In this document: positions 54,406 to 63,598 of the stretch, in pieces | Layout: each line of letters starts with the position of its first letter | Numbering within the stretch: the first letter of the stretch is position 1 | Assembly (NCBI RefSeq): GCF_026340465.1 | Contig: NZ_JAPEPC010000001.1 | Span: forward strand, 496,001-560,000 | Origin: Streptomyces sp. NBC_01306 | GTDB lineage: Bacteria; Actinomycetota; Actinomycetes; Streptomycetales; Streptomycetaceae | Direction of reading: 5' to 3' | Length of the DNA: 64,000 nt | Position numbers and translations under genes: made by a program | Notes under the pieces: model-generated | Seen by the model: the letters and a program-made list of their open reading frames with translations, nothing else | Databases searched by the model: none | Told to the model about the DNA's origin: nothing

Positions 54406-55623
54406 TCATCGCAGATGCTCCAGGGCCGTCGCAAAAGTTCTCAACGCGCGGGCCACATGGGGAAGTTCGAGTGGCTCCGCCGAGTTGAGGGACTCCAGGC
54501 GCTCCTGGGGGGTTGATCCGACGAGCGGGCCCGTCGCGAACCGCACCCGCAGTGCGGCCGGATCGTCACCGAAGCGGTGGCCCCCGGGGGCCGGTGCGCC
54601 GATCCGCTGCCCCAGGTAGTCCTCCAGTTCCATCGCGTCGGTGACTCCGAGGGCCGCGAGGCCGGAGCGCAGCGGGTCCAGATCCGCGTACAGGTGGCGT
54701 CCGGCCTGCGGGGGCCTGGCGACCGCGCCGGCGGCGAGCACCGCGTGGTGGGCCGCGGTGGCCACCCGGGAGTGCAGCCGGTTCGCCCGCGCCGCCCGTT
54801 CCCGTACGGCCGCCGGTTCGCCCAGCGCGAAGGCGGCCGCAGCGGCGACCGGTGCGGACACCCCCGCGCCGATGGCGGTGAGCACATCAAGCGTTCTGGC
54901 GCGCCGGGCGGCCCCGTCCGCCGTGGCGGGGAACCGGGCGACGGCCACCGGCCAGGCCGTCGGGGTCAGTGAGCCCGCCAGGTCGGACAGGACGGTCACC
55001 TCTTCCGGCCACATCTCGGCAGGGCTGAGCAGCACGGTCTCGTCCGGACGGTGCCTGGTGTCGCGCCAGGTCTCGTCGCTGATGATGTGCAGCCCCTCGG
55101 AGAGGGCGGCCTCGCAGGCCTGGTGCAGCAGTTCGGGCGGGGCGGCGGTCGCGGTGGGGTCGTCGGCGACGGACAGCAGCAGCAGCCGGGGGTTGCCGCC
55201 CTCGGCGCGCACTCTGCGTACGGTCTCCAGGAGCGCGTACGGATCGGGCACCCCGCCGCACTCCGCCGGGGTGGGCACCGGGTAGGCGGACCGCCCGACG
55301 AGACGTGCCTGCGGTATCCACCAGGCGGGGCACGGGCGGGGCAGCATGAGGTCGCCGCCGTCCGCGGCGAGCAGCGCGAGGAGCAGCGACTGGGCGCCGC
55401 TGGCGGCGACCGTGTCACCCGGTGCGCAGCCGAGTCCACGGCGGGTCCAGTAGCCGGCGGCCGCCGACCGCAGCGCGGGTCCGCCGCCGGGCGGCTCGGG
55501 GTCGGTACGGAAGGCGGCGCCGGTGAGTGCGGCGGCCAGTTCGGGGAGCACCGGCAGTCCGGGTCCGGGGGCGGGCGGCCCGTAGCGGACAGGGCCGCGG
55601 CTCTCCGGAACCGTCCGCTGCAT
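54406..55623 (-). CDS. Aminotransferase-fold (class I/II) homologue with no lysine
   Basis: The 405-residue protein follows the fold type I aminotransferase order: an N-terminal arm, GAQSLLLALLA for the PLP-phosphate region, CPAWWIPQARLVG, LLLLSVADDPTATAA, ISDETWRD where SDEvY (Asp contacting the pyridine N) is expected, and LRVRFATG near the C-terminus for the carboxylate Arg. At the Schiff-base position it has LAGSLTPTAW instead of S-x-x-K. In fact, the whole protein contains no Lys. It cannot be a normal PLP aminotransferase. The frame is intact with normal codon use, so it is not a decayed gene. Confidence 0.85.
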   Translation of the reverse strand: MQRTVPESRGPVRYGPPAPGPGLPVLPELAAALTGAAFRTDPEPPGGGPALRSAAAGYWTRRGLGCAPGDTVAASGAQSLLLALLAADGGDLMLPRPCPAWWIPQARLVGRSAYPVPTPAECGGVPDPYALLETVRRVRAEGGNPRLLLLSVADDPTATAAPPELLHQACEAALSEGLHIISDETWRDTRHRPDETVLLSPAEMWPEEVTVLSDLAGSLTPTAWPVAVARFPATADGAARRARTLDVLTAIGAGVSAPVAAAAAFALGEPAAVRERAARANRLHSRVATAAHHAVLAAGAVARPPQAGRHLYADLDPLRSGLAALGVTDAMELEDYLGQRIGAPAPGGHRFGDDPAALRVRFATGPLVGSTPQERLESLNSAEPLELPHVARALRTFATALEHLR

Positions 55624-55929
55624 GCCCGCACCTCCGCTGTCGCCGGCCCCCCAGAGACCTTTATACGTAGATTTGCCCGGCCGGGCGACCGTGGCCACCG
55701 GGGTCCCTCCAGGCGGGGGACCGCGCGGAGGGACCCCGGTGGCCACGGCTTCCGGTGCTCGCGCCGGCCGGGGGCGCCCGCGACGTGCGACGACGCGCCG
55801 GGGGCCGTGGAGGCATCTCCCGGGCCGGACGGGGTACGACGATCGGTCAGCAGAACCGCCGCACAGGGCCGTCCGCCGCACGGGCAGCCGGCCCGGGACG
55901 TGCGGCGCTCACCGAGAGGGTTGATTTCC
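55624..55929. repeat. Divergent spacer containing a 22-bp inverted repeat
   Basis: The 306-base gap between the lysine-free homologue and the PAP2 gene holds no gene. Arms at 55689-55710 and 55727-55748 are exact complements (CCGTGGCCACCGGGGTCC...) around a 16-base loop. A transcription-terminator-like hairpin is unexpected between two divergent promoters. Confidence 0.8.
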
Positions 55930-57435
55930 ATGGCATCCGCCGTCCCCCGCAGCGGTCCGGTCCGTCTCGATCGGCTCACGGGCTGGCTCGGGGCAAGGGA
56001 CCAGGCGCTGTTCCGGTCCGCGGCTGCCCGGCACTGGCCGGCCGCGGCGCCGGTGCTGCCCCGGCTGAGCCGCAGCGCCAACCACGGCCTGCTCTGGCTC
56101 GGCGCCGCCGCCGGGATCGCCGTGGCGGGCCGCTCGACCCGGGCGCGGCGGGCCGCCCTGCGCGGGGTGGCCTCGCTGGCCGTGGCCTCGGCCGTCGCCA
56201 ACACGGTGGCCAAGGGGTCGGTCCGCAGATCGAGACCGATACTGGACGCCGTACCGGTGATGCGGCAGCTCAAGCGGCAGCCGGCCACCACGTCCTTCCC
56301 CTCCGGGCACGCGGCTTCGGCCGCCGCCTTCGCCACGGGCGTCGCGCTGGAGTCGAAGGGCTGGGGCGCGGTCGTGGCGCCGCTCGCCATCAGCGTCGCC
56401 GCTTCCCGTGTCTACACCGGGGTGCACTACCCGAGCGACGTGGTGATCGGGGCGGCGCTCGGGGTGGGTGCCGCCTTCGCGGTGCGGGGGCTCGTACCGA
56501 CCCGCGACCAGCTGCCCGCCCCCGGACGCCCGCATACCGAGGCACCGGTCCTGCCCGGCGGCGAGGACCTCGTCGTCGTGGTCAACAGAGCATCGGGTTC
56601 GGCCGCGGCCAAGTCGGCTCTCGTCAGGGACGCGCTGCCGCTCGCGGAAGTGGTGGAGTGCGATCCGGACGAGCTGGTGGCCACCCTGGAGAAGGCAGCA
56701 CAGAACTGCCGGGCCCTGGGCATCTGCGGCGGGGACGGAACGGTCAACAGGGCGGCCGTGGCCGCGGCCCGTCATGGTGTGCCGCTTGCCGTCTTTCCGG
56801 GCGGCACACTGAACCACTTCGCGTACGACGTCGGGATCGAGGAGGTCCACGACACCTGCCGGGCGCTGGCATCGGGCGACGCGGTCAAGGTCGACCTGGG
56901 CCGGTTCACACCGGGGCCCGACGGGCCCGGCGGCGGCCCGGGGCACTTCCTCAACACCTTCAGCCTGGGCTCCTATCCGGAGCTGGTGCGGATCAGGGAG
57001 CGCTGGTCCCCGAAGATCGGCGGCTGGCCCGCCGGGGTGCTGGCGGCCGCGCGAGTGCTCAGCTCGCAGCGGCCGCTCCGGGCCGAGTTCCAGGGCGAGC
57101 AGCGGGCCCTGTGGATGCTGTTCGCGGGCAACGGCATGTACCAGCAGATGGGGCCGACCCCCGGCCGGCGTTTCGATCTGGCGGACGGCCTGCTGGATGT
57201 CCGGGTGGTGCACGGCGGCCGGCTGCCGGGGCTGCGGCTGCTGGCGGCGGCCCTCGCGGGGCCGCTGTCCCGCTCCCCCGTGCACGCGGCGCAGCGGCTG
57301 CGCCGGGTCCGGGTCGCCGGACTGGCGCCCGGCACGCCGCTCGCGTTCGACGGGGAGATCACGGAGGCACCGGAGACGCTGTGGATCGACAAGGACGACG
57401 AGGCGCTCACGGTGTACCGCCCGCTGCCGCTCTAG
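55930..57435 (+). CDS. PAP2 phosphatase fused to diacylglycerol/sphingosine kinase-like domain
   Basis: The 501-residue protein joins two lipid enzymes. Residues ~1-190 are a membrane PAP2 phosphatase with KGSVRRSRP, TSFPSGHAASAAAFA and SRVYTGVHYPSDV (all three signature motifs). The rest is a DAGK/LCB5-type kinase: VVVNRASGSAA, ICGGDGTVNRAAV and FPGGTLNHFAYDVG. One half removes phosphate from a lipid, the other adds it, so substrates must differ or the domains act in sequence. Such fusions occur in actinomycetes. It lies upstream of a large palindromic element. Confidence 0.9.
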   Translation: MASAVPRSGPVRLDRLTGWLGARDQALFRSAAARHWPAAAPVLPRLSRSANHGLLWLGAAAGIAVAGRSTRARRAALRGVASLAVASAVANTVAKGSVRRSRPILDAVPVMRQLKRQPATTSFPSGHAASAAAFATGVALESKGWGAVVAPLAISVAASRVYTGVHYPSDVVIGAALGVGAAFAVRGLVPTRDQLPAPGRPHTEAPVLPGGEDLVVVVNRASGSAAAKSALVRDALPLAEVVECDPDELVATLEKAAQNCRALGICGGDGTVNRAAVAAARHGVPLAVFPGGTLNHFAYDVGIEEVHDTCRALASGDAVKVDLGRFTPGPDGPGGGPGHFLNTFSLGSYPELVRIRERWSPKIGGWPAGVLAAARVLSSQRPLRAEFQGEQRALWMLFAGNGMYQQMGPTPGRRFDLADGLLDVRVVHGGRLPGLRLLAAALAGPLSRSPVHAAQRLRRVRVAGLAPGTPLAFDGEITEAPETLWIDKDDEALTVYRPLPL

Positions 57436-57607
57436 GGCCTGTCGTCAAAGTGCCGTCGTTGCCCGAAGGGCGGCCGCGCGGCGTCTGGTGCGTGCGATCG
57501 CAAGGCGCCGGAATGTTCTCGTAGCGGAGCTACTAGGGCATTTCGGCAACGCCGCGAGCGTGCGTGCCAGACGCCGCGCGGCAGGCGGCACTTTGACGAC
57601 AGGCCCT
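57434..57607. mobile_element. MITE-like palindromic element (174 bases)
   Basis: Perfect 21-base terminal inverted repeats (AGGGCCTGTCGTCAAAGTGCC and complement) flank about 132 bases, and the interior is itself imperfectly palindromic (GCGCGGCGTCTGG ... CCAGACGCCGCGC), so almost the whole element folds on itself. There is no ORF. It starts at the last bases of the PAP2 stop codon. It resembles a non-autonomous transposon or a dispersed intergenic palindrome; no clear target duplication is seen. Confidence 0.7.
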
Positions 57608-57669
57608 TGGGTCTTCCGTCCGGATCGGGCCGGCCGCCGGGCCCGTGTCCTGCCGGTGGGAATCCGGGT

Positions 57670-57890
57670 GGCCGAGCCGGCCACCCGGTCCACCACCCGG
57701 CAGAGCCTCCACCGGCGGAGCCCCACGAAGGGGCCCGCTGGGGGGCGGAAACCCACGAAGCGAGCCCGCCCGCCGGCCGAGCCCCGGCGAGGGACCAACG
57801 CCCACCGGCAGAGCCTCGCGAGGGAGCAACGCTCACGGGCGGAGACCCACGGAGTAGCCCCGCTCAGGCGGCCGAGCCCGGGCGGATCAC
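57670..57890. repeat. Degenerate repeat array, no gene
   Basis: About seven imperfect units starting CGGC(A/G)GAGCC or CGGAAACCC recur every 25-35 bases between the palindromic element and the transketolase 3' end. No conserved frame is maintained. Confidence 0.45.
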
Positions 57891-59732
57891 TGCCCGCTCC
57901 ACCAGCAGCCGGGCGCTCGCCGCGATGCTCTGCGCATCGATCCCGGCCGCCACCAACTGCTCGTGCGGGGTGGCGGAACCCGGCATATTGCCGACCGCGA
58001 GCCGGACCAGCCGGGGCACCGGCCTGCCGTCCGCGAACGCCTCCGCGACCGCGTCCCCGAGACCGCCCTCGGGGTGGTGGTCCTCGACAGTGACCAGGCA
58101 GCCCGTCTGGTCCGCCGCGGTCCGCAGGGTCCCCGCGTCCACGGGCTTGACCGAGTAGAGGTCGATCACCCGCACGGCGATGCCCTCCTGCGCCAGGATG
58201 TCGGCCGCCTCCAGGCACTCGTGGAGGGTCTGGCCCGCGCCGATCAGGGTCAGCTCGTCCTTCGCGCCGGAGCGCAGGACCTTGCTGCCGCCGATCGGGA
58301 ACTCCTCGTCGGGACCGTAGATGACCGGGGTCTCCCCGCGGTTCGTGCGCAGATAGCGGATGCCGCGCGCGTCCGCCATCTCCGCCACGAGCCGGGCCGT
58401 CTGGTTGGCGTCGCTCGGATACAGAACCGTGCTGCCGTGGACCGACCGGAACATCGCCAGGTCCTCAAGACCCATCTGGGACGGGCCGTCCTGGCCGATC
58501 GCCGTACCGACGTGCGAGCCGACGACGTTGATGTCGGCGGCGCCGATCGCGGCCATCCGGAAGAAGTCGTGCGCCCGGGTGAGGAACGAGGCGAAGCTGC
58601 ACGCGAACGGGACATAGCCGCACGCCTGCATACCGACCGCGCCCGCCGCCAGCTGCTGTTCCGCGATATAGCACTCGAAGTACCGCTCGGGGTGCTTCTT
58701 CGAGAAGAACTCGGCGCGGGTCGAGTCGCCGACCTCCCCGTCCAGTACGACGACTTCGCCGCGCGCCGTACCGAGGGCGGTGACCGCCTCGCCGAACGCG
58801 TTGCGCGTCGCGACCTCGTCGCCCTTCTCGTAGCGCGGCAGCTCCAGCTCCCCGCTGCCGGTGATCCGCCGCGGCTGGACGTCGGCGGGCTTGTGCACAC
58901 CGACCCGGATGGACCGCCGGCCGCCCAGCTCCTCGACGGCCGCTGCGGCGTCGGGCAGCGGCTTGCCGTGCATGCCCTCGCGGTCCTCGACCGAGGCCAC
59001 CCCGCGCCCCTTGCGGGTGCCCGCGACGATCGCGGTGGGCCGGTCCGTGACGGCGAGCACCTCCTCGTACGCGGCGTCGACGGCGGCGATGTCGTGCCCG
59101 TCGACCTCGACCGTGTGCCAGCCGAAGGCCTGCAGCCTGCGTGCGTACGCCGCGAGGTCCCGGCCGTGCCGGGTGGGACCGCGCTGTCCGAGCCGGTTGA
59201 CGTCGACGATCAGGGTCAGCCGGCCGAGGTTCTCGAACCCGGCGTGCTCGGCCGCCTCCCAGACGGAGCCCTCGGCCATCTCGCTGTCACCGCTCAGCAC
59301 CCAGACCCGGTAGTCCACCTGGTCCAGGCACTTTCCCGCGAGCGCCATACCCACGCCGACCGGCAGCCCCTGCCCCAGCGATCCGGTGGCCACGTCCACC
59401 CAGGGGATGCGCGGCGTCGGGTGGCCTTCGAGACGGCTGCCCTTCTTGCGGAAGGTGAGCAGTTCCTCGTCGTCAATGGCCCCCGCCGCGCGGTACATCG
59501 CGTACAGGAGCGGTGTGGCGTGTCCCTTGGAGAGGACGAAGCGGTCGTTGCCGGGATCGTCGGGCCGGTCGAAGTCGTAGCGCAGATGCCTGGCGAGCAG
59601 TACGGCGGCGAGATCCGCCGCGGACATCGATGAGGTGGGGTGCCCGGAGCCTGCCGCGTCCGCGGCGCGCACCGCGTCCACGCGGAGCTGCTGGGCCAGT
59701 TCGAAGAGTTCCGCGTTCTGATACGTGGTCAT
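57864..59732 (-). CDS. tkt: Transketolase
   Basis: The 622-residue ThDP enzyme contains both halves in one chain. Seen: ADAAGSGHPTSSMSAADL, VATGSLGQGLPVGVGMAL, SGDSEMAEGSVWEAAE, and VDVNRLGQRG in the PP domain; FECYIAEQQLAAGAVGM with the catalytic Glu and SFASFLTRAHDFFRMAA in the Pyr domain. The short animal-type form (about 620 residues) is common in actinomycetes as a second transketolase beside the canonical tkt. It transfers two-carbon units in the pentose phosphate pathway. Confidence 0.92.
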   Translation of the reverse strand: MTTYQNAELFELAQQLRVDAVRAADAAGSGHPTSSMSAADLAAVLLARHLRYDFDRPDDPGNDRFVLSKGHATPLLYAMYRAAGAIDDEELLTFRKKGSRLEGHPTPRIPWVDVATGSLGQGLPVGVGMALAGKCLDQVDYRVWVLSGDSEMAEGSVWEAAEHAGFENLGRLTLIVDVNRLGQRGPTRHGRDLAAYARRLQAFGWHTVEVDGHDIAAVDAAYEEVLAVTDRPTAIVAGTRKGRGVASVEDREGMHGKPLPDAAAAVEELGGRRSIRVGVHKPADVQPRRITGSGELELPRYEKGDEVATRNAFGEAVTALGTARGEVVVLDGEVGDSTRAEFFSKKHPERYFECYIAEQQLAAGAVGMQACGYVPFACSFASFLTRAHDFFRMAAIGAADINVVGSHVGTAIGQDGPSQMGLEDLAMFRSVHGSTVLYPSDANQTARLVAEMADARGIRYLRTNRGETPVIYGPDEEFPIGGSKVLRSGAKDELTLIGAGQTLHECLEAADILAQEGIAVRVIDLYSVKPVDAGTLRTAADQTGCLVTVEDHHPEGGLGDAVAEAFADGRPVPRLVRLAVGNMPGSATPHEQLVAAGIDAQSIAASARLLVERAVIRPGSAA

Positions 59733-60044
59733 TGCTGTTCCCTTCCCGCGACCGGACCTTCAGCGGGGCCGTCGGTGCGGTGTGGCGTGGGCCGCTCCTG
59801 GAGTGGGCGTGCCCGGTTGCTCAGCCTGTCCCGGTCGCACAGCACCGCGTACCCGGTGCGCCGCGACGCGCACACGTTTCCCCGGCTTGGCGGCAGAAAC
59901 CGCGCCAGGACCGGCCCTCGCGGGGTGATCGGCGCACCCCATCGCGTATCAGAATGCGAGATATGTATCTCACTATCCGGGTGGAGGATCTACGGTGGTG
60001 ACACCACTTCGGATGAGTTCGACGTCGAACAGGGAGATCCCGCC
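59733..60044. promoter_or_regulatory. Divergent spacer with GAGATA-TG-TATCTC palindrome
   Basis: The 312-base gap holds no gene that I can support. A 14-base perfect palindrome lies at 59958-59971, within an AT-rich stretch 74 bases before the methyltransferase start, so it is a probable operator. The remainder is featureless, Pro/Arg-coding only by GC bias. Confidence 0.5.
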
Positions 60045-60854
60045 ATGCCGGAAGAGACTGCCGTCTACACCCACGGCCACCACGAGTCGGTACTGCGCTC
60101 GCACACCTGGCGGACCGCCGCCAACTCAGCGGCGTATCTGGTGGGCGAGCTCAAGCCCCATATGCGGATCCTGGACATCGGCTGCGGCCCCGGCACCATC
60201 ACCGCCGACCTGGCGGCCCTGGTCCCGCAGGGCAGCGTCACCGGAGTGGACAGGGCTCCCGGGATCCTGGACAAGGCACGTGCGCTGGCCGCCGAACGCG
60301 GCCTGACCAACACCGAGTTCGCGGTCGCGGACGTGCACGGACTGGACTACCCGGACGACAGCTTCTGCGTGGTCCACGCCCATCAGGTGCTCCAGCACGT
60401 GGGCGACCCGGTGCAGGCGCTGCGCGAGATGCGGCGGGTCACCAAACCTGGCGGCATCGTCGCGGTGCGCGAGAGCGACTACGGGGCGTTCACCTGGTAC
60501 CCGGAGTCCCCGGCGATGGACGACTGGCTGGACCTGTACCACCGGGTCACCCGCGGCAACGGCGCCGAACCGGACGCCGGACGGCGGCTGTTCTCCTGGG
60601 CGCGGCAGGCGGGCTTCACGGACATCAGGACGACGGCCACCAACTGGGTCTTCGCCACCGAGGAGGAGCGCGCGTGGTGGAGCGGGCTGTGGGCCGACCG
60701 TACGGTCGAGTCGGTCTACGCACAGCAGGCGGTCGAGGGCGGCCACGCGACGCAGGAAGAGCTGGCGGCGGTCGCGGGCGCCTGGCGCGAGTGGGGCGCG
60801 CAGGACGACGGGTGGTTCCTGGTGCCGCACGGCGAGGTCCTCTGCCGGGTCTGA
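60045..60854 (+). CDS. SAM-dependent methyltransferase (UbiE/type 11-like)
   Basis: The 269-residue protein begins MPEETAVYTHGHHESV. It has SAM motif I (MRILDIGCGPGTITADL), the acidic residue in VTGVDRAPGIL, and HAHQVLQHVGDPVQALREM then VTKPGGIVAVRESD. The family includes menaquinone and many small-molecule methyltransferases; substrate unknown. A GAGATATGTATCTC palindrome upstream suggests its own regulator, not present nearby. Confidence 0.88.
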   Translation: MPEETAVYTHGHHESVLRSHTWRTAANSAAYLVGELKPHMRILDIGCGPGTITADLAALVPQGSVTGVDRAPGILDKARALAAERGLTNTEFAVADVHGLDYPDDSFCVVHAHQVLQHVGDPVQALREMRRVTKPGGIVAVRESDYGAFTWYPESPAMDDWLDLYHRVTRGNGAEPDAGRRLFSWARQAGFTDIRTTATNWVFATEEERAWWSGLWADRTVESVYAQQAVEGGHATQEELAAVAGAWREWGAQDDGWFLVPHGEVLCRV

Positions 60855-60969
60855 GGCACCGTCCGGGAGCGGGCCGGCCGGCCCTGGGCTCCCCCGCGAG
60901 CGGGCCTGCCGCATCGGCGCAAGGCCCGCTCCCGCCGGCCCGGTTCCGGCGTCAACTAGGCTTCTCCGC

Positions 60970-61368
60970 ATGGAGATCCTGGGAACCACGCTGCGTATCT
61001 GCGTCGACGACCTCGAAGCTTCGGTGTTCTTCTACGAACGCCTCACCGGCGCCAAGGCGCTGCGCTTCGAGCGCGGCGGGGTGTCCGTCGCCGCCGTCGG
61101 CTTCTTCCTTCTGATGAGTGGTCCTGAGTCGGAGCTGGAGATTCTGCGCAAGGTGACGGCGACCATCGCGGTACGTGATGTCGACGAAGCCCACACCACG
61201 CTCACCGAGGTCGGCGCACAGGTCATCGCGGGGCCGGTACCGACCCCGGTGGGCCGCAATCTGATCGCGGTCCACCCCGACGGGTCGGTGTTCGAGTATG
61301 TCGACAGAAACGGAAACGGAAACGGTACCGGGGCCGGGACCGGGACCGGGACCGGGACCACCGCCTGA
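60970..61368 (+). CDS. VOC/glyoxalase-fold protein with Gly/Thr repeat tail
   Basis: The 132-residue protein has one VOC unit: TTLRICVDDLEASVFFYERL, AVGFFLLMSG, and VRDVDEAHTTL ... HPDGSVFEYVDR. The final ~17 residues are a GNGNGTGAGTGTGTGT tail encoded by six-base repeats and absent from typical members. It binds a metal or small molecule; substrate unknown. Confidence 0.82.
   Translation: MEILGTTLRICVDDLEASVFFYERLTGAKALRFERGGVSVAAVGFFLLMSGPESELEILRKVTATIAVRDVDEAHTTLTEVGAQVIAGPVPTPVGRNLIAVHPDGSVFEYVDRNGNGNGTGAGTGTGTGTTA
61309..61361. repeat. Hexanucleotide repeat at the 3' end of the VOC gene
   Basis: GGAAAC and GGGACC hexamers recur in frame, making the Gly-Asn/Gly-Thr tail. Such tracts are prone to slippage. 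Confidence 0.75.
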
Positions 61369-61404
61369 TCCGTACGGCAGCCCGGCCCCGGGGCTCCGGA
61401 GCCG

Positions 61405-63372
61405 TCAGCTCACCGGCCGCATCCGGTACTCGTACGCCTCCGGCAGCGGATCGTCCGTGAGGGCCGACCAGACCTCGTTGAGGATCTCCGCGCCCTCCCG
61501 GAGGTCCGCCACCTCGAAGCCCGCCTCGAATATCGCACGCGCCGCCCCGGTGTCCCCTTCGGCAAGCAGCAGTTGAGCCTCGATCAGCCGGAACCGGCCA
61601 CGGGCGCGGGTCTCCTGCCCCAGCCGGTCCCAGACACGCCGCGCGTCCGCGGTGCGCCCCACCGCGAGCAGTACGTCGATCGCCTCGCGCCCCAGGGCGG
61701 CCGTCACCGCCGTCCAGTTCCGGCCTTCGCGGCGCTCCTCGCAGAGGTCGTCGAAGGCCTCGGCGCAGCGGTCGGCCGCCCTCCCGTCGTGGCCGTCGCA
61801 CCGGTCGGCGACCGCGAGGCAGCGCAGCAACGGCCAGCGGGACGGAGCCAGTTCGAGGCCGCGCTCCCAGCTGCGCACCGCCTGGGCCCGGTCGCCGCCG
61901 TGCCACTGCGCGATACCCAGGTGGTACTCGGTCAGCGGTTCGGCGCGGGCCGTCTCCAGCATGTCCCGCCAGTGCCTGGAGACCAGCGAGGGACCGGGCG
62001 GGGTGACCCTGCGCGGCGCCGGGAACGCACCGGAGCGGTACAGCTCCAGCCAGGGCTGCTGGTCGTCGTCGAGCGCCGACGCGTAGAACGGCGTGCCCGG
62101 CAGCTTGTACCCGCCGCGCAGCACTTCGAGCGCGCCCCAGCCGGAGCCGGTGGCGAGCATCTCGTGCGGCTCGCGGTCCACGCAGCCGCGCCACGCGTCG
62201 TGGGCCGCCTCGACCGCGGCCCTGGGCAGCGCGGTTTCGAGCCGGCCCGCCGCCTCGTCGCGGGCCGCGGCCCAGTCGTCGCCGTGCACGGCCGACGCAT
62301 CCGCTTCGAGCGGGCCGTACGCCTCCAGCCAGCTGAACTCGGCGCCCGCTTCCAGGCGTACATGCTCCAGCTGGGTACGGGCGAGACCCGCCTGGATCTC
62401 CGCGTAGCCGCCGGTGCCCGGCTCGGTCAGCCACTGCTGCCAGCGCCGGCCGCCGGTGCCCGAACCCCAGAGGAAGAGCTTGCGGCCGCGCAGCTGGTCG
62501 GTCGATGTCTGGACGAGCCCCCGTCCTTCCTCGTCCAGCGAGGCGATCCACTTCCTCTCCTCGGGCGGGACCTCGTAGAAGTAGTCGGCCGGGTACTCGC
62601 TGCGGAGGGGGTACGTACGGTCGGCGCCGTTCCATCCGGGGACCGGGACACGGCGCAGACTGCGCTCGTAGCCGAAGTGCCAGGCTTCGTCGGCGGGGGC
62701 CAGGACACGGGTCTTCGGGCCCTCGGGCACGGCGATGTTGGACCACCAGTAGGTGGGCACCGGCTGCTCGTGCGGGTTGCGGATCCGGACGCCGACGTAG
62801 AGGAAGTCGGAGTCCTCCGGCAGCCAGAGGTCCACCTGGAAGGGCAGGTCGCGCAGCCGCTCCCACTCCCAGAGCCGCACCATCTCACCGCCGTCGGGTG
62901 CGGTCACCAGCGCCGCGTGCAGCGGGGCGCAGCTGAGCGTGGTGTGCCCGGTCGCGCCGATGTTCCACTCGATGCCGCCGGAGAACCAGGCGCCGTTCAG
63001 CGCGAAATCGGCGGGCTGGAGGACGGGGTTGCGGTAGAGCAGCTCCCGGCCCGACGGCTTGTGGAAGAGGGAGTGGATCCGGCCGCCGAGACCGGGCAGC
63101 ACAGTGGCCCGGAGCCGGTCGTTCTCGATCACGATCGTGTCGATGCCGGTGGGCGTGCGCTCCCTGGCGTACCCGTCGAGGACGCGCACGGGCAGCACGC
63201 TGGTCAGCTGCTCGTACCCGACCTGGCGTGCCATGTCGTGCGGGAGCCCGGCCCGCCCCTCGGCGTCCACGGTGTGCATCTCGTCGAGCGGCCGCAGCGC
63301 GGGAAGGGGGTTCTCCGGCCCCAACGGGGCAGCGGGCAGCGTCATTACGGCACGTCGCACGGTCGTGGCCAA
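61405..63372 (-). CDS. DUF5107 domain protein with C-terminal TPR-like repeats
   Basis: The 655-residue protein has an N-terminal galactose-mutarotase-like domain (NDRLRATVLPGLGGRIHSLF, GGIEWNIGATGHTT, WWSNIAVPEG, as in DUF5107). The C-terminal half contains helical repeats with the TPR pattern (EYHLGIAQWHGGDRAQAVRS, LLLAEGDTGAARAIFEAG). These proteins are often linked to glycoside use, but no activity is established. TTG 63372 is chosen for the GAGG box five bases before it; GTG 63360 and ATG 63345 are alternatives. Confidence 0.83.
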   Translation of the reverse strand: MATTVRRAVMTLPAAPLGPENPLPALRPLDEMHTVDAEGRAGLPHDMARQVGYEQLTSVLPVRVLDGYARERTPTGIDTIVIENDRLRATVLPGLGGRIHSLFHKPSGRELLYRNPVLQPADFALNGAWFSGGIEWNIGATGHTTLSCAPLHAALVTAPDGGEMVRLWEWERLRDLPFQVDLWLPEDSDFLYVGVRIRNPHEQPVPTYWWSNIAVPEGPKTRVLAPADEAWHFGYERSLRRVPVPGWNGADRTYPLRSEYPADYFYEVPPEERKWIASLDEEGRGLVQTSTDQLRGRKLFLWGSGTGGRRWQQWLTEPGTGGYAEIQAGLARTQLEHVRLEAGAEFSWLEAYGPLEADASAVHGDDWAAARDEAAGRLETALPRAAVEAAHDAWRGCVDREPHEMLATGSGWGALEVLRGGYKLPGTPFYASALDDDQQPWLELYRSGAFPAPRRVTPPGPSLVSRHWRDMLETARAEPLTEYHLGIAQWHGGDRAQAVRSWERGLELAPSRWPLLRCLAVADRCDGHDGRAADRCAEAFDDLCEERREGRNWTAVTAALGREAIDVLLAVGRTADARRVWDRLGQETRARGRFRLIEAQLLLAEGDTGAARAIFEAGFEVADLREGAEILNEVWSALTDDPLPEAYEYRMRPVS

Positions 63373-63598
63373 GGCAACCTCACTCGCTCGTGGGGGCAGC
63401 CGTCCGCCCGGCCCCTCCCCTGATGACCATGGAACACCGGCGGGCCTGGTCTGACCAGGGGTTCCCGCAGGCCGATTTATCCGAAAGGCTGCCCGATCCG
63501 CGCGGAAGGCCGCCCCGGAGAAATTGGTCTGCGCCGGACTCGGCCGGACCCGTACCCTTCGCCGGGAACGGTGTACGAACGAGACGAGGGCGGACGAG

